From Pseudomonas sp. PA27(2017) (lineage in GTDB: Bacteria > Pseudomonadota > Gammaproteobacteria > Pseudomonadales > Pseudomonadaceae): DNA of 64,000 bases. The DNA lies in assembly GCF_001945445.1 (NCBI RefSeq), contig NZ_MSXW01000038.1, positions 207,444 through 271,443 of the forward strand, written 5' to 3'. Within the stretch, counting starts at the first letter, position 1; every line of letters begins with the position of its first letter. A program made the translations under genes and the position numbers. Positions 9,394 through 18,218 of the stretch are shown one piece after another. Under the pieces are notes generated by a model that saw only the letters and a program-made list of their open reading frames with translations, had not been told where the DNA came from and made no database searches.

Positions 9394-9451
9394 TATCCCT
9401 CTATGCCCGCACGCGGTTGCGGGCCGCTCACGACCTATACAGGAGAGCGCA

Positions 9452-10573
9452 ATGAGCTCTGAAATTCTGGCGAAAACTCCCCTCCACGCCTTGCACCTAG
9501 AGTTGGGTGCACGCATGGTGCCGTTCGCCGGTTACGAAATGCCGGTGCAGTACCCGCTCGGCGTGATGAAGGAACACCTGCATACCCGTGAAGCCGCCGG
9601 CCTGTTCGACGTTTCGCACATGGGCCAGATCATCCTGCGTGGCGCCGGTGCAGCCAAAGCGCTGGAGAGCCTGGTGCCGGTGGATATCGTCGACCTGCCA
9701 GTGGGCATGCAGCGCTACGCCATGTTCACCGACACCAACGGCGGCATCCTCGACGACCTTATGGTCGCCAATCTGGGCGATGACACTTTGTTCCTGGTGG
9801 TCAACGCCGCCTGCAAGCATCAGGATCTGATGCACCTGCAACAGCGCATCGCCAACCAGTGCGAGGTCGAGTCGCGCTTCGAGCGTGCCCTGCTCGCCCT
9901 GCAAGGCCCCAAGGCAGTCGAGGTGCTGACCCGCCTGGCGCCGGAAGTCGCCAAAATGACCTTCATGCAGTTCAAGCCCGTGCGCCTGCTCGGCGTCGAT
10001 TGCTATGTGAGCCGTTCCGGCTACACCGGCGAGGATGGTTTCGAGATTTCCGTACCCGCCAGTCACGCCGAAGCACTGGCGCGCAGCCTGCTGGCCGAGC
10101 CGGAGGTGCAGCCCATCGGCCTCGGCGCTCGAGACTCCCTGCGCCTGGAAGCCGGCCTGTGCCTCTACGGCCACGACATGAGCGCCGACACCACGCCCAT
10201 CGAAGCCAGCCTGCTGTGGGCGATATCCAAGGCACGCCGTGCCGACGGCGCTCGCCCCGGCGGCTTTCCGGGCGCGGAGCGGATCTTCGCCCAGCAGCGC
10301 GATGGCGTCGCTCGCAAGCGCGTTGGCCTGCTGCCCCAGGAGCGTACGCCAGTACGCGAAGGTGCCGAGCTGGTGAACGCCGAGGGCGAAGTCATCGGCC
10401 AGGTATGCAGTGGCGGCTTCGGACCGAGCCTGGGCGCTCCACTGGCCATGGGTTACGTGCCGAGCAGCCATGTCGCCGTGGATAGCGAGGTCTGGGCACT
10501 GGTGCGCGGCAAGCGTGTCGCCATGAAGGTCGCCAGGACACCATTCGTGGCCCAGCGCTACTACCGGGGTTAA
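9452..10573 (+). CDS. gcvT: Aminomethyltransferase, T protein
   Basis: GcvT releases ammonia from aminomethyl-GcvH and makes 5,10-methylene-THF. The 373-residue product has the conserved start TPLHALHLELGARMVPFAGYE, cut by me to its key part GARMVPFAGYEMPVQY, plus FDVSHMGQI and the RSGYTGEDGFEI block. A clear AGGAGAG ribosome site precedes ATG 9452. It is 91 bp downstream of gcvP with a hairpin between them, and it ends at a terminator. In P. aeruginosa one gcv locus also carries glyA and sdaA; neither is present here. Confidence 0.97.
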   Translation: MSSEILAKTPLHALHLELGARMVPFAGYEMPVQYPLGVMKEHLHTREAAGLFDVSHMGQIILRGAGAAKALESLVPVDIVDLPVGMQRYAMFTDTNGGILDDLMVANLGDDTLFLVVNAACKHQDLMHLQQRIANQCEVESRFERALLALQGPKAVEVLTRLAPEVAKMTFMQFKPVRLLGVDCYVSRSGYTGEDGFEISVPASHAEALARSLLAEPEVQPIGLGARDSLRLEAGLCLYGHDMSADTTPIEASLLWAISKARRADGARPGGFPGAERIFAQQRDGVARKRVGLLPQERTPVREGAELVNAEGEVIGQVCSGGFGPSLGAPLAMGYVPSSHVAVDSEVWALVRGKRVAMKVARTPFVAQRYYRG

Positions 10574-10581
10574 GCCATGCG

Positions 10582-10606
10582 GGGCGGCAATCCCTGCCGC
10601 CCTTTT
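10582..10606 (+). terminator. Terminator after gcvT
   Basis: GGGCGGCA (10582-10589), a five-base loop, TGCCGCCC (10595-10602) and TTTT form a rho-independent terminator nine bases past the gcvT stop. Confidence 0.8.
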
Positions 10607-10610
10607 ACGC

Positions 10611-10967
10611 TTAGCCAGCGTCCAGGCAGCTGCGGCGGTTACTGAACGCTTCGCGGCGCATGTCGCGTACATCTACCGACAGGCTTTGAACAGCCGGCAG
10701 GCGTTCCAGCAGCGCACGTACGATGGCCATGGACAGCGCTTTCTTCTGTTCGTCGGTACGACCGGCCAGCAGATAGGCGATCACGTGCACGAAATCCTCC
10801 TCGCTGCCGCCGACCGTGAAGTGATCGTAAAGGCTTAGTCGCACCTTCACCTCGCCCTCCTTGAACAGTCCGCTGCCCATGGCGGCAGCGTGAACCCTCG
10901 TTACCAATTCGCTACCGGTCACGCTTTGCAGCAAGGAGCGGGAACCTTCGATCAGGCAATGTGGCAT
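10611..10967 (-). CDS. CHMI-type tautomerase (5-carboxymethyl-2-hydroxymuconate isomerase family)
   Basis: The 118-residue protein begins MPHC, so Pro2 becomes the catalytic N-terminal proline of the tautomerase superfamily. The rest follows the CHMI family (HpcD/HpaF), including RTDEQKKALSMAIVRALLERL. CHMI itself acts in homoprotocatechuate breakdown, but no other gene of that pathway is nearby. Instead, 30 bp upstream lies a sequence nearly identical to the operator in front of kdgD, and the divergent neighbour is an OprD porin with a related site. A role in hexuronate or aldarolactone metabolism is therefore possible, but this is inferred from context only. Confidence 0.88.
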   Translation of the reverse strand: MPHCLIEGSRSLLQSVTGSELVTRVHAAAMGSGLFKEGEVKVRLSLYDHFTVGGSEEDFVHVIAYLLAGRTDEQKKALSMAIVRALLERLPAVQSLSVDVRDMRREAFSNRRSCLDAG

Positions 10968-10996
10968 GTCGCTTCTCTTGTTTTGATGTCGTCATC

Positions 10997-11009
10997 CGTT
11001 ATCGCACAA
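10997..11009. promoter_or_regulatory. Uronate-type operator in front of the tautomerase gene
   Basis: CGTTATCGCACAA (minus strand TTGTGCGATAACG) differs by one base from the site in front of kdgD at 38400, and the match continues outward (17 of 19 bases from TTGT to ATGAC). It ends 30 bp before the tautomerase start. Confidence 0.6.
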
Positions 11010-11181
11010 CATTGATCCACTGACGAGGGCGTCTGTAAATCATCCGCGCAGCGACGTGGGAAAGCCTTCCAGAGCGCGCCGCTATAACCTGAAAGCCACT
11101 ATCCATAGGGATCCGGCTATAGGTGGCGAGCACCGACCTGGCTCAAATGGAAATATCAGGTGATCTTTTCATCGGCTTGCG
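11010..11181. other. Divergent intergenic region, tautomerase/oprD
   Basis: Of the 532 bases between the two start codons (10968-11499), the promoter and two operator-like sites are listed separately. This part holds no recognisable gene. The ~265-nt stretch from 11236 to the porin start is an unusually long leader without a convincing ORF. Confidence 0.5.
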
Positions 11182-11211
11182 TTGACAAGCCGATTGGGAG
11201 CTGTCGATAAT
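11182..11211 (+). promoter_or_regulatory. Sigma-70 promoter of oprD-family porin
   Basis: TTGACA (11182-11187), an 18-bp spacer and GATAAT (11206-11211). The udh promoter at 40028-40057 has the same two hexamers and the same spacer length. Confidence 0.75.
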
Positions 11212-11222
11212 CGCCGCCAATG

Positions 11223-11235
11223 TTGTATGACAACA
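11223..11235. promoter_or_regulatory. Uronate-type operator downstream of oprD promoter
   Basis: TTGTATGACAACA lies inside TGTTGT-ATG-ACAACA (11221-11235), a perfect 6+3+6 dyad. It begins about ten bases after the -10 box, where a bound repressor would block transcription. It matches the motif found before kdgD, udh and the GntR gene. Confidence 0.65.
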
Positions 11236-11499
11236 AAGCCTTATAAAAACAAAAAAGGTCGCATCATGAAGCCAGCCTTCACGTCCCCTGCATACCGTCT
11301 TCCGGGCACCCGCGTCCGATCCGTCGCATTCATCTCGATACCTGCGCGCCACTTATTCGCCGATGGCTAGGGCCTGAGGCAGAGCCCTGCGCATCGCGCA
11401 GGTCTGCGCCCTGTAAGGGGCATTCCACACCGACCTCACGGCATGTCGATCAGCGATTGGCAGAGGGCGGGCTGTTCAAAAATCGGGAGCACAACAACA

Positions 11500-12768
11500 A
11501 TGACCGCACGCAAAATCATCTCGCTGGGCCTGATCGGGGCCGGAACCATGGCCCTGGCCGTGCCGTTCGCCGCCCATGCCGAAGGCTTCGTAGACGATGC
11601 CAAGGTGTCGCTGAACCTGCGTAACTACTACTTCAACCGTAACTACCTCAACGGTACCGACCCGGTCATCAATGGCGAGCGGCAAGGCCAGGCAGAGGGC
11701 TGGACGCAGAGCTTCATTCTCGATGCTCGCTCCGGCTACACCGCAGGCCCCGTGGGCTTCGGCATCGATGTGCTGGGCCTCTACTCGGTCAAGCTGGACG
11801 GCAATGCCAACACCAGCAACAGCGGCCTGCTGCCAGAGCATGGCCCCGCTGGCAATCGCAACGTTCCTGACGACTTCGGCCGTACCGCGGTAGCCGCCAA
11901 GGCCAAGATCTCCAAGACCGAACTCAAGGTCGGCGAGTGGTTCGCCGTGCTGCCGATCCTGCGTGCCGACGACGGTCGCTCGCTGCCCCAGACCTTCCAG
12001 GGTGCCCAGATCACTTCCGCTGAAATCGACGGCCTGACTCTGTTCGGCGGCCAGTTCTGGAAGAACAGCCAGCGCAACGACGCCAGCCGTGAAGATATGT
12101 CCTACAGCGGCATTTCCGGGGGCGACTTCAACTTCGGCGGTGGCGAATTCAAGTTCAACGGCAACAACACCCTGATCGGCCTGTGGCATGCCCGCCTGGA
12201 AGACATCTACAAGCAGAGCTACCTGCAGCTGACCCACAGCCAGCCGGTTGGCGACTGGGTACTGGGTGCCAACCTCGGTTACGTCACCGGCAAGGACGAA
12301 GGTTCGGCCAAAGCCGGCGATCTGGACAACAAGGTCTATCAGGCCGCTCTGTCCGCCAAGCACGGCAACAATACGCTCCTCGTGGGCTATCAGCGCATGG
12401 GTGGCGATACCAAGTTCATGCGCGTGGACGGTGCCAGCGGCGGTACGCTGGTCAACGATGGTTTCACCACCAGCTTCGACAGCCCTGAAGAGCGCTCCTG
12501 GCAGGTTCGTCACGACTACAACTTCGCAGGCGTAGGCATCCCTGGTCTGGTGCTGATGAACCGCTACATGAGCGGCTCGAACATTCACACCTCGGGCCGC
12601 AGCGATGCTGAAGAGTGGGCTCGTGAATCCGAACTGGCTTACACCGTGCAGGATGGCACCTTCAAGAACCTGAGCATTCGCTGGCGTAACTCCAGCGTCC
12701 GCCGTGACGTCGGCCAGGACGCCAGTGAAAACCGCCTGATCTTCAACTACCCGTTGTCGATCCTGTAA
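11500..12768 (+). CDS. OprD-family outer-membrane porin
   Basis: This 422-residue OprD-type porin is an 18-stranded substrate-specific channel for small organic acids or basic amino acids. It has a signal peptide ending AAHA (cleavage after residue 27), then EGFVDDAKVSLNLRNYYFNR, the typical OprD start. ATG 11500 is chosen because it opens the signal peptide; an in-frame ATG at 11443 would add 19 unsuitable residues. The promoter and operator copy those of the udh operon, so a hexuronate or aldarate is the likely substrate. The C-terminus ends FNYPLSIL, with a terminal hydrophobic residue as in other porins of this family. Confidence 0.93.
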   Translation: MTARKIISLGLIGAGTMALAVPFAAHAEGFVDDAKVSLNLRNYYFNRNYLNGTDPVINGERQGQAEGWTQSFILDARSGYTAGPVGFGIDVLGLYSVKLDGNANTSNSGLLPEHGPAGNRNVPDDFGRTAVAAKAKISKTELKVGEWFAVLPILRADDGRSLPQTFQGAQITSAEIDGLTLFGGQFWKNSQRNDASREDMSYSGISGGDFNFGGGEFKFNGNNTLIGLWHARLEDIYKQSYLQLTHSQPVGDWVLGANLGYVTGKDEGSAKAGDLDNKVYQAALSAKHGNNTLLVGYQRMGGDTKFMRVDGASGGTLVNDGFTTSFDSPEERSWQVRHDYNFAGVGIPGLVLMNRYMSGSNIHTSGRSDAEEWARESELAYTVQDGTFKNLSIRWRNSSVRRDVGQDASENRLIFNYPLSIL

Positions 12769-12805
12769 CACGCACATCGTATCGCTGACTCCAGTGGCAT
12801 AGTTG

Positions 12806-12830
12806 GCCCGTCCTCGTGACGGGCTTTTTT
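12806..12830 (+). terminator. Terminator after oprD-family porin
   Basis: GCCCGTC, loop CTCGT, GACGGGC, then six T. Confidence 0.9.
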
Positions 12831-12916
12831 ATGCGCCACGAAGCGGCCCTCCCCCCATGAGCCACCGATAGCTTTGGTTTACACTGCCGCGCCCCGCCTG
12901 CCGATAACTGCGCACC

Positions 12917-13855
12917 ATGAATGCCAACCACCTCGCCCTGCTCCAACAACATCTGAGCGACGCTCTGCTCAACCCGCCCAGGGAAACGCGGCGCCTGTTC
13001 CACGGCCGTGGCCGCTGCTGGGAGGGGCTGGAGCACATCACGGTCGACTGGCTGCAGGGGATCGTGCTGGTGTGCCTGTTTCGCCAACCCCAGGCCGATC
13101 AGTTGCAAGCCCTGCAGGACATGCTGCGGCAGTTGAGCGAATCGGATCAGTGGCGAGGCAGCAGTGCCCACAGCCTGCTGCTGCAGCAGCGCTATCTGCC
13201 CGACAGCCCGATGCAGTGCCTGGTCGGGGAGTTGCCTGAAGAATGGGTCATCGAGGAAAACGGGCTGCGCTTTCTACTCGACCTGGGCCGCAAGCAGAAC
13301 ACCGGCCTGTTTCTCGATATGCGCCTGGGAAGGCGCTGGGTGCGCGAACAGGCCAACGGCCAGCGGGTGCTCAACCTGTTCGCCTACACCTGTGGCTTCT
13401 CGGTGGCCGCGCTTGCCGGCGGTGCCGAGCATGTGGTGAACCTTGACATGGCCAAGGCCGCGCTGAGCCGCGGCCGCGACAACCACCGCCTCAACGAGCA
13501 CGACCTGAGCCGGGTGAGTTTCCTCGGCCACGAGCTGTTCAAGTCATGGGGCAAGGTCAAGCGCCACGGCCCGTACGACCTGATCATCATCGACCCGCCC
13601 TCGTTCCAGAAAGGCAGCTTCGCCCTGACCCGCGACTACGGGAAGATTCTGCGCAGACTCCCCGAACTGCTCAGCGCCAAAGGCTGCGTGCTGGCGTGCG
13701 TCAACGACCCGGATACCGCCAGCGACTTCCTGGTCGCCGGCATGGCCAGCGAAGCACCCGAGCTGCGCTTCGAACGACGCCTGGAAAACCCGCCGGAGTT
13801 CCCCGATGCGAGCCCCGAAGGCGGGCTCAAGGTCCTGTTGTTCAGGCGCGGTTGA
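12917..13855 (+). CDS. RlmI-like SAM-dependent RNA methyltransferase
   Basis: The 312-residue protein contains a class I SAM-binding motif, VLNLFAYTCGFSVAA (about 150-164), and the catalytic-region motif DPPSF (226-230) typical of COG1092 23S rRNA cytosine-C5 methyltransferases such as RlmI and the C-terminal half of RlmKL. It lacks the PUA domain of RlmI, so its target is uncertain. ATG 12917 gives a family-like start. It is convergent with the following small membrane-protein gene; the stop codons overlap by 14 bases. Confidence 0.88.
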   Translation: MNANHLALLQQHLSDALLNPPRETRRLFHGRGRCWEGLEHITVDWLQGIVLVCLFRQPQADQLQALQDMLRQLSESDQWRGSSAHSLLLQQRYLPDSPMQCLVGELPEEWVIEENGLRFLLDLGRKQNTGLFLDMRLGRRWVREQANGQRVLNLFAYTCGFSVAALAGGAEHVVNLDMAKAALSRGRDNHRLNEHDLSRVSFLGHELFKSWGKVKRHGPYDLIIIDPPSFQKGSFALTRDYGKILRRLPELLSAKGCVLACVNDPDTASDFLVAGMASEAPELRFERRLENPPEFPDASPEGGLKVLLFRRG

Positions 13856-14228
13856 ACCAGTCCCACAGCCCCAGGGAAAAGCCGGAGAACAGATTGATGC
13901 CCAATGCCGACTTGATCAGGTAGAGGAACAGCAGGCCGATCGCCAGGGAAATCATCAGGAACAGGCTGACGCCCAGCGCCTTGGCGGTCAGCGACAGCTC
14001 CTGCTGGGCGCGACTGAGGTCGCGCTTGTTACGCCCGGCCAGAAACACGAAATAGTAGCGCCAGCGCCACAGCTTGAGCGTGCCGCGCAGATCCACCGGG
14101 TGGCGGCCCCACTGCCGTGCGCCGAAGGCCACCTTGAGCGCGGCGAGCTGCTCGGCGGTGAAGGAATTCTTGAGATCCTCGGGCAGGCGATCCTTTAGGC
14201 CGGTGATGAAGGCGTCTTGCTCGTTCAC
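13842..14228 (-). CDS. Small two-helix membrane protein
   Basis: The 128-residue product from GTG 14228 starts VNEQDAFITGLKDRLP. It has a cytosolic N-terminal half with a basic, aromatic patch (LKLWRWRYYFVFLAGRNKRD) and two hydrophobic segments near the C-terminus (about 80-120). GGAGAAAT lies correctly for the GTG, and no ATG in frame offers a better start. Similar proteins in pseudomonads are sometimes mislabelled as an EPSP synthase; nothing here supports that. Function unknown. Confidence 0.72.
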   Translation of the reverse strand: MNEQDAFITGLKDRLPEDLKNSFTAEQLAALKVAFGARQWGRHPVDLRGTLKLWRWRYYFVFLAGRNKRDLSRAQQELSLTAKALGVSLFLMISLAIGLLFLYLIKSALGINLFSGFSLGLWDWFNRA

Positions 14229-14270
14229 GTCATTTCTCCAAATCGCTGGAAGCTTAGCAGCCCCCACAAC

Positions 14271-14306
14271 GAAAACGGGCCCCGTCATCGGTGATGACGG
14301 GGCCCG
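14271..14306 (-). terminator. Terminator after cyoE
   Basis: Fourteen perfect pairs (14276-14289 with 14293-14306) around a three-base loop, followed by TTTT on the minus strand. It ends the cyoABCDE transcript. Confidence 0.85.
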
Positions 14307-14326
14307 CTCGATTCGCTCGTCAAGAC

Positions 14327-15268
14327 TCAGCGCGAGGCAAATGCCGCACAGAAACCGCTGACGTTGTCGACGCCACAGATGTGGTTGACCGAAGTCATCA
14401 GCATCTGGCTCGGCGTGGCCTGGAAGTCCACCGACATCATCACGCTAAGCGCGGTGATGGTGACGATGGAGAACACGAACAGCTTGCGTGCCCAGACCTT
14501 GTCATCGACGGCCTTGTAACCCGACACCCCCATCCACAACCAGTAGGCGCCGCTGACTGCCGCTACCACGAAGTAGCTATAGCCCGCGTAACCACTGATG
14601 GTCAGCATTAGGGTGGCGACCAGGAACGCGGCGATGTACAGGACGATGCTGCGCTTGGCAGCGGGAACGCCCTTGATCACCGGCAACACCGGAATGTTGG
14701 CGGCCTGGTAGTCGTTGAAACGAAAGATGGCGATAGCGTACGAGTGGGGCATCTGCCAGAGGCTGAAGATCAGCAGCAGAATCGCTGCCCCCATGTCGAA
14801 CTCGTTGCTTACAGCGCAATAGCCCACAACAGGCGGAGCGGCGCCCGACAGACTGCCAACCAGGGTTCCATAAACCGAATTGCGCTTGAGGTACAGGCTG
14901 TACAGCCCGACATAGACGACGAAGCCCATCAGGACCAAGGCGACTGCAAGCAGATTCGTGGCTTTATAGAGCAAGGCAACGCCTGCAATCCCGAGGATGC
15001 AGGCGTAAACGATGGCATGAGTCGGCGGAACCAGGCCTTTTACCAGCACCCTGTTCTTGGTCCGCTCCATCTTTTCATCGATGTCCATATCGATGTAGTT
15101 GTTGAACACGCAACCGGAAGCAATCACCAGAGCGACGCCGAATGCTGTTGCCAGGAACAGCATCAGGTCGATATCCCCCTTCGAAGCCAGGAAGAAGCCA
15201 CCGGCCACGGAAATCATGTTCCCGAAGACGATGCCCGGCTTGGTCAGGAGCAGGTATTGCTTGAACAT
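14327..15268 (-). CDS. cyoE: Protoheme IX farnesyltransferase (heme O synthase)
   Basis: CyoE attaches a farnesyl group to heme B to give heme O for the bo3 oxidase. The 313-residue integral membrane protein begins MFKQYLLLTKPGIVFGN and carries the prenyltransferase Asp-rich motif NNYIDMDIDEKMERT (about 56-70). ATG 15268 is the family start; an upstream frame extension runs into cyoD. It is the last gene of cyoABCDE, 14 bases after cyoD, and a strong terminator follows. Confidence 0.96.
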   Translation of the reverse strand: MFKQYLLLTKPGIVFGNMISVAGGFFLASKGDIDLMLFLATAFGVALVIASGCVFNNYIDMDIDEKMERTKNRVLVKGLVPPTHAIVYACILGIAGVALLYKATNLLAVALVLMGFVVYVGLYSLYLKRNSVYGTLVGSLSGAAPPVVGYCAVSNEFDMGAAILLLIFSLWQMPHSYAIAIFRFNDYQAANIPVLPVIKGVPAAKRSIVLYIAAFLVATLMLTISGYAGYSYFVVAAVSGAYWLWMGVSGYKAVDDKVWARKLFVFSIVTITALSVMMSVDFQATPSQMLMTSVNHICGVDNVSGFCAAFASR

Positions 15269-15282
15269 CAGGCTGCTCTCTT

Positions 15283-15615
15283 TTAATTGGCCATCATGTA
15301 GTAGTGCATGCTCCAGATGATCCAGATGGAGAGCGCTACGACGATGATGGTGATCAGGATGGTGAACACGAAGGCAACCGTGTTCCAACGCTGCTCGGAC
15401 GAGGTGTTCATGTGCAGGAAGTACACCAGGTGCACGTAGATCTGCACGACCGCGAACGCGACGATGGTGAACAACGTGGCCGCTTTCGACATGACGGGGT
15501 TCATCACGATCGCGAACGGGATCACGGTGAGGATTACCGACAGCACGAAGCCGACGACGTAATCCTTGGTGCTGCCATGGCTCTCGCCAGCGACAGAGTG
15601 GTGATCATGAGCCAT
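15283..15615 (-). CDS. cyoD: Cytochrome o ubiquinol oxidase subunit IV
   Basis: The 110-residue CyoD has a His-rich N-terminus (MAHDHHS) and three membrane helices, including VQIYVHLVYFLHM. It helps assemble the bo3 oxidase core. The ATG at 15615 overlaps the cyoC stop by one base (TAATG), which implies translational coupling. Confidence 0.95.
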   Translation of the reverse strand: MAHDHHSVAGESHGSTKDYVVGFVLSVILTVIPFAIVMNPVMSKAATLFTIVAFAVVQIYVHLVYFLHMNTSSEQRWNTVAFVFTILITIIVVALSIWIIWSMHYYMMAN

Positions 15616-16238
15616 TACAGAGCCCCCATCAGATAAACAACGGTAAACACGCAGATCCAGACCACGTCGAGGAAGTGCCAGAACAGGCTCAGGCAGCTCA
15701 AGCGAGTCTGGGTGACCGGAGTCAGGCCACGGCTGGCGACCTGGTGCATCATCACAGCCATCCACACCAGGCCGGCACTGACGTGCAGACCGTGGGTGCC
15801 GACCAGGGTGAAGAACGCGGACCAGTAGGCGCTGACCTGCGGCGCGGCACCTTCGTGGATCAGGTGGTGGAACTCGTACAACTCGATCGAGATGAACACC
15901 ACACCGAACAGGAAGGTCGCGGCAAGCCAGGACAGCACTTTGCCCTTGTCGCCACGGTACATGGCCAGCATGGCCATGCCGTAGGTGATACTGGAGAACA
16001 GCAGGGCGAAGGTTTCGACCAGAACCAGCTTCAGGTCGATCAGATCCTTCGGAGTAGGACCGCCGGCGTACGCGGTGCTGAGCACCGCGAAGCCTGCGAA
16101 GATACTCGCGAACAGGATGCAGTCGGTCATCAGGTAAATCCAGAACCCGAAGACCTTCATTTCACCCGCGTCGTGGTGATGCTCGTGCTCATGATCATCG
16201 TCATGAGCGGCGTGGTTGCTCAAAACTTCACTGGACAT
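15615..16238 (-). CDS. cyoC: Cytochrome o ubiquinol oxidase subunit III
   Basis: The 207-residue subunit III has five membrane helices and the family motif GFWIYLMTDCILFASIFAGF near the start. The N-terminal tail, with HDDDHEHEHHHD, is rich in His and Asp and may bind metal. It sits between cyoB (three bases) and cyoD (one-base overlap) in the operon. Confidence 0.95.
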   Translation of the reverse strand: MSSEVLSNHAAHDDDHEHEHHHDAGEMKVFGFWIYLMTDCILFASIFAGFAVLSTAYAGGPTPKDLIDLKLVLVETFALLFSSITYGMAMLAMYRGDKGKVLSWLAATFLFGVVFISIELYEFHHLIHEGAAPQVSAYWSAFFTLVGTHGLHVSAGLVWMAVMMHQVASRGLTPVTQTRLSCLSLFWHFLDVVWICVFTVVYLMGAL

Positions 16239-16241
16239 GGT

Positions 16242-18215
16242 TTACGCCTGCTTAGCCTTTGCTTGAATGTGTGCATTCTCGATGCGCTCGATCTCGTCGG
16301 GCTGCACGTAGTAGTCGACATCCGTGTTGTAGCTGTTACGGATCAGCACCACGAAGGTCGCGACGAAGCCCAGCGCAGCCAGCCACCAGATGTGCCAGAT
16401 CAGGGCGAAGCCGAAGACCATTGCACCAATGGACATGATCAGGCCGACACCGGTGTTCTTCGGCATGTGGATCGGCGAGTACTTGCTCGGCGCAGGCTTG
16501 AGGCCGTCACGCTTCTGCTCGTGGAACTCGTCGATGCGATCACCACGCGGGGTGACGGCGAAGTTGTAGAACGGAGGCGGCGAGGAAGTCGACCACTCCA
16601 GGGTGCGAGCATCCCATGGGTCGCCAGTCACGTCGGCCAGTTCCTTGCGCTTGATGATCGATACAGCGAACTGGATCAGGGTGCACAGGATACCGATACC
16701 GATCATCACGGCGCCGACCACGGCCACGTACAGCCACGGTTCCCACTCGGGGTTGGTGGTGCTGTTCAGACGACGGGTCATGCCCATGAAGCCCAGTACG
16801 TACAGCGGCATGAAGGCGAAGTAGAAGCCGACGATCCAGAACCAGAAGGACGCCTTGCCCCAACCTTCGTGCAGCTTGAAGCCGAACGCTTTCGGGAACC
16901 AGAAGGTGATACCGGCCATGTAGCCGAATACCGCACCGCCGATGATCACGTTGTGGAAGTGGGCGATCAGGAACAGGCTGTTGTGCAGCAGGAAGTCAGC
17001 ACCCGGAACGGCCAGCAGTACGCCGGTCATACCACCGATGGAGAAGGTGATGATGAAGCCCAGGGTCCACAGGATCGGCGAAGTGAACTCCAGGCGACCG
17101 CGGTACATGGTGAACAGCCAGGTGAAGATCTTCACACCGGTCGGGATGGCGATGATCATCGTCGCGATACCGAAGAAGGCGTTGACGCTGGCGCCAGAGC
17201 CCATGGTGAAGAAGTGGTGCAGCCATACGACGAACGACAGTACGGTGATCGCCACGGTAGCCCAGACCATCGAGGCATAACCGAACAAACGCTTGCGAGC
17301 GAATACCGCAGTGACTTCGGAGAACACGCCGAAAGCCGGCAGGATCAGGATGTACACCTCAGGGTGGCCCCAGGCCCACAGGAGGTTGACGTACATCATC
17401 GGGTTGCCACCTGCTTCGTTGGTGAAGAAGTGGAAATCCAGGTAACGGTCCAGAGTCAGCATGCCTAGCACGGCAGTCAGGATCGGGAACGCGCCGCAGA
17501 TGATCACGCTGGTGCACAGGATGGTCCAGGTGAAGATCGGCATTTTCATCAGGGTCATGCCAGGGGCACGCATCTTGATGATGGTCACGAAGAAGTTGAC
17601 ACCGGTGAGCAGCGTACCGATACCGGATATCTGCAGCGCCCATATGTAGTAGTCGACCCCGACCCCCGGACTGTACTCGATGCCCGACAATGGCGGATAC
17701 GCGACCCAGCCGGTCATGGCGAACTCACCCACGAACAGGGAGATGTTGGTCAGCAGCACGCCAACCACGAACAGCCAGAAGCTCAGCGAGTTCAGGAACG
17801 GGAAGGCAACGTCGCGCGCACCGATCTGCAGCGGCGTGACGATGTTCATCAGACCGACCACCAGTGGCATGGCCACGAAGAAGATCATGATCGTACCGTG
17901 AGCGGTGAAGATCTGATCGTAGTGGTGCGGTGGCAGATAGCCTTCGGAGCCACCCGTGGCGATCGCCAGCTGGGTACGCATCATGATCGCGTCAGCGAAG
18001 CCACGCAGCAGCATGACCAGGGCGACGAGAATGTACATCACGCCGATTTTCTTGTGGTCGACCGAAGTCAGCCACTCGGTCCACAGGTAGCCCCACTTCT
18101 TGAAGTAGGTCAGGGCGGCGACCACCCCGAGACCACCCAGCACGACTGCAATCATCGTGACGACGAGGATGGGCTCGTGCAGGGGTATTGCATCTAGTGT
18201 CAGCTTTCCGAACAT
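16242..18215 (-). CDS. cyoB: Cytochrome o ubiquinol oxidase subunit I
   Basis: CyoB is the catalytic heme-copper subunit that reduces oxygen and pumps protons. The 657-residue protein has the D-channel/K-channel type signature WGHPEVYILILPAFG, with His284 as a CuB ligand, and the HH pair in VWLHHFFTMGSG near residue 333. The length matches E. coli CyoB. It is preceded three bases upstream by cyoA. Confidence 0.97.
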   Translation of the reverse strand: MFGKLTLDAIPLHEPILVVTMIAVVLGGLGVVAALTYFKKWGYLWTEWLTSVDHKKIGVMYILVALVMLLRGFADAIMMRTQLAIATGGSEGYLPPHHYDQIFTAHGTIMIFFVAMPLVVGLMNIVTPLQIGARDVAFPFLNSLSFWLFVVGVLLTNISLFVGEFAMTGWVAYPPLSGIEYSPGVGVDYYIWALQISGIGTLLTGVNFFVTIIKMRAPGMTLMKMPIFTWTILCTSVIICGAFPILTAVLGMLTLDRYLDFHFFTNEAGGNPMMYVNLLWAWGHPEVYILILPAFGVFSEVTAVFARKRLFGYASMVWATVAITVLSFVVWLHHFFTMGSGASVNAFFGIATMIIAIPTGVKIFTWLFTMYRGRLEFTSPILWTLGFIITFSIGGMTGVLLAVPGADFLLHNSLFLIAHFHNVIIGGAVFGYMAGITFWFPKAFGFKLHEGWGKASFWFWIVGFYFAFMPLYVLGFMGMTRRLNSTTNPEWEPWLYVAVVGAVMIGIGILCTLIQFAVSIIKRKELADVTGDPWDARTLEWSTSSPPPFYNFAVTPRGDRIDEFHEQKRDGLKPAPSKYSPIHMPKNTGVGLIMSIGAMVFGFALIWHIWWLAALGFVATFVVLIRNSYNTDVDYYVQPDEIERIENAHIQAKAKQA

Positions 18216-18218
18216 CGT

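Noticed and set aside
8425..9516. Second long antisense frame over gcvP
   Set aside because: Same reason: it is a codon-bias shadow with no recognisable family.
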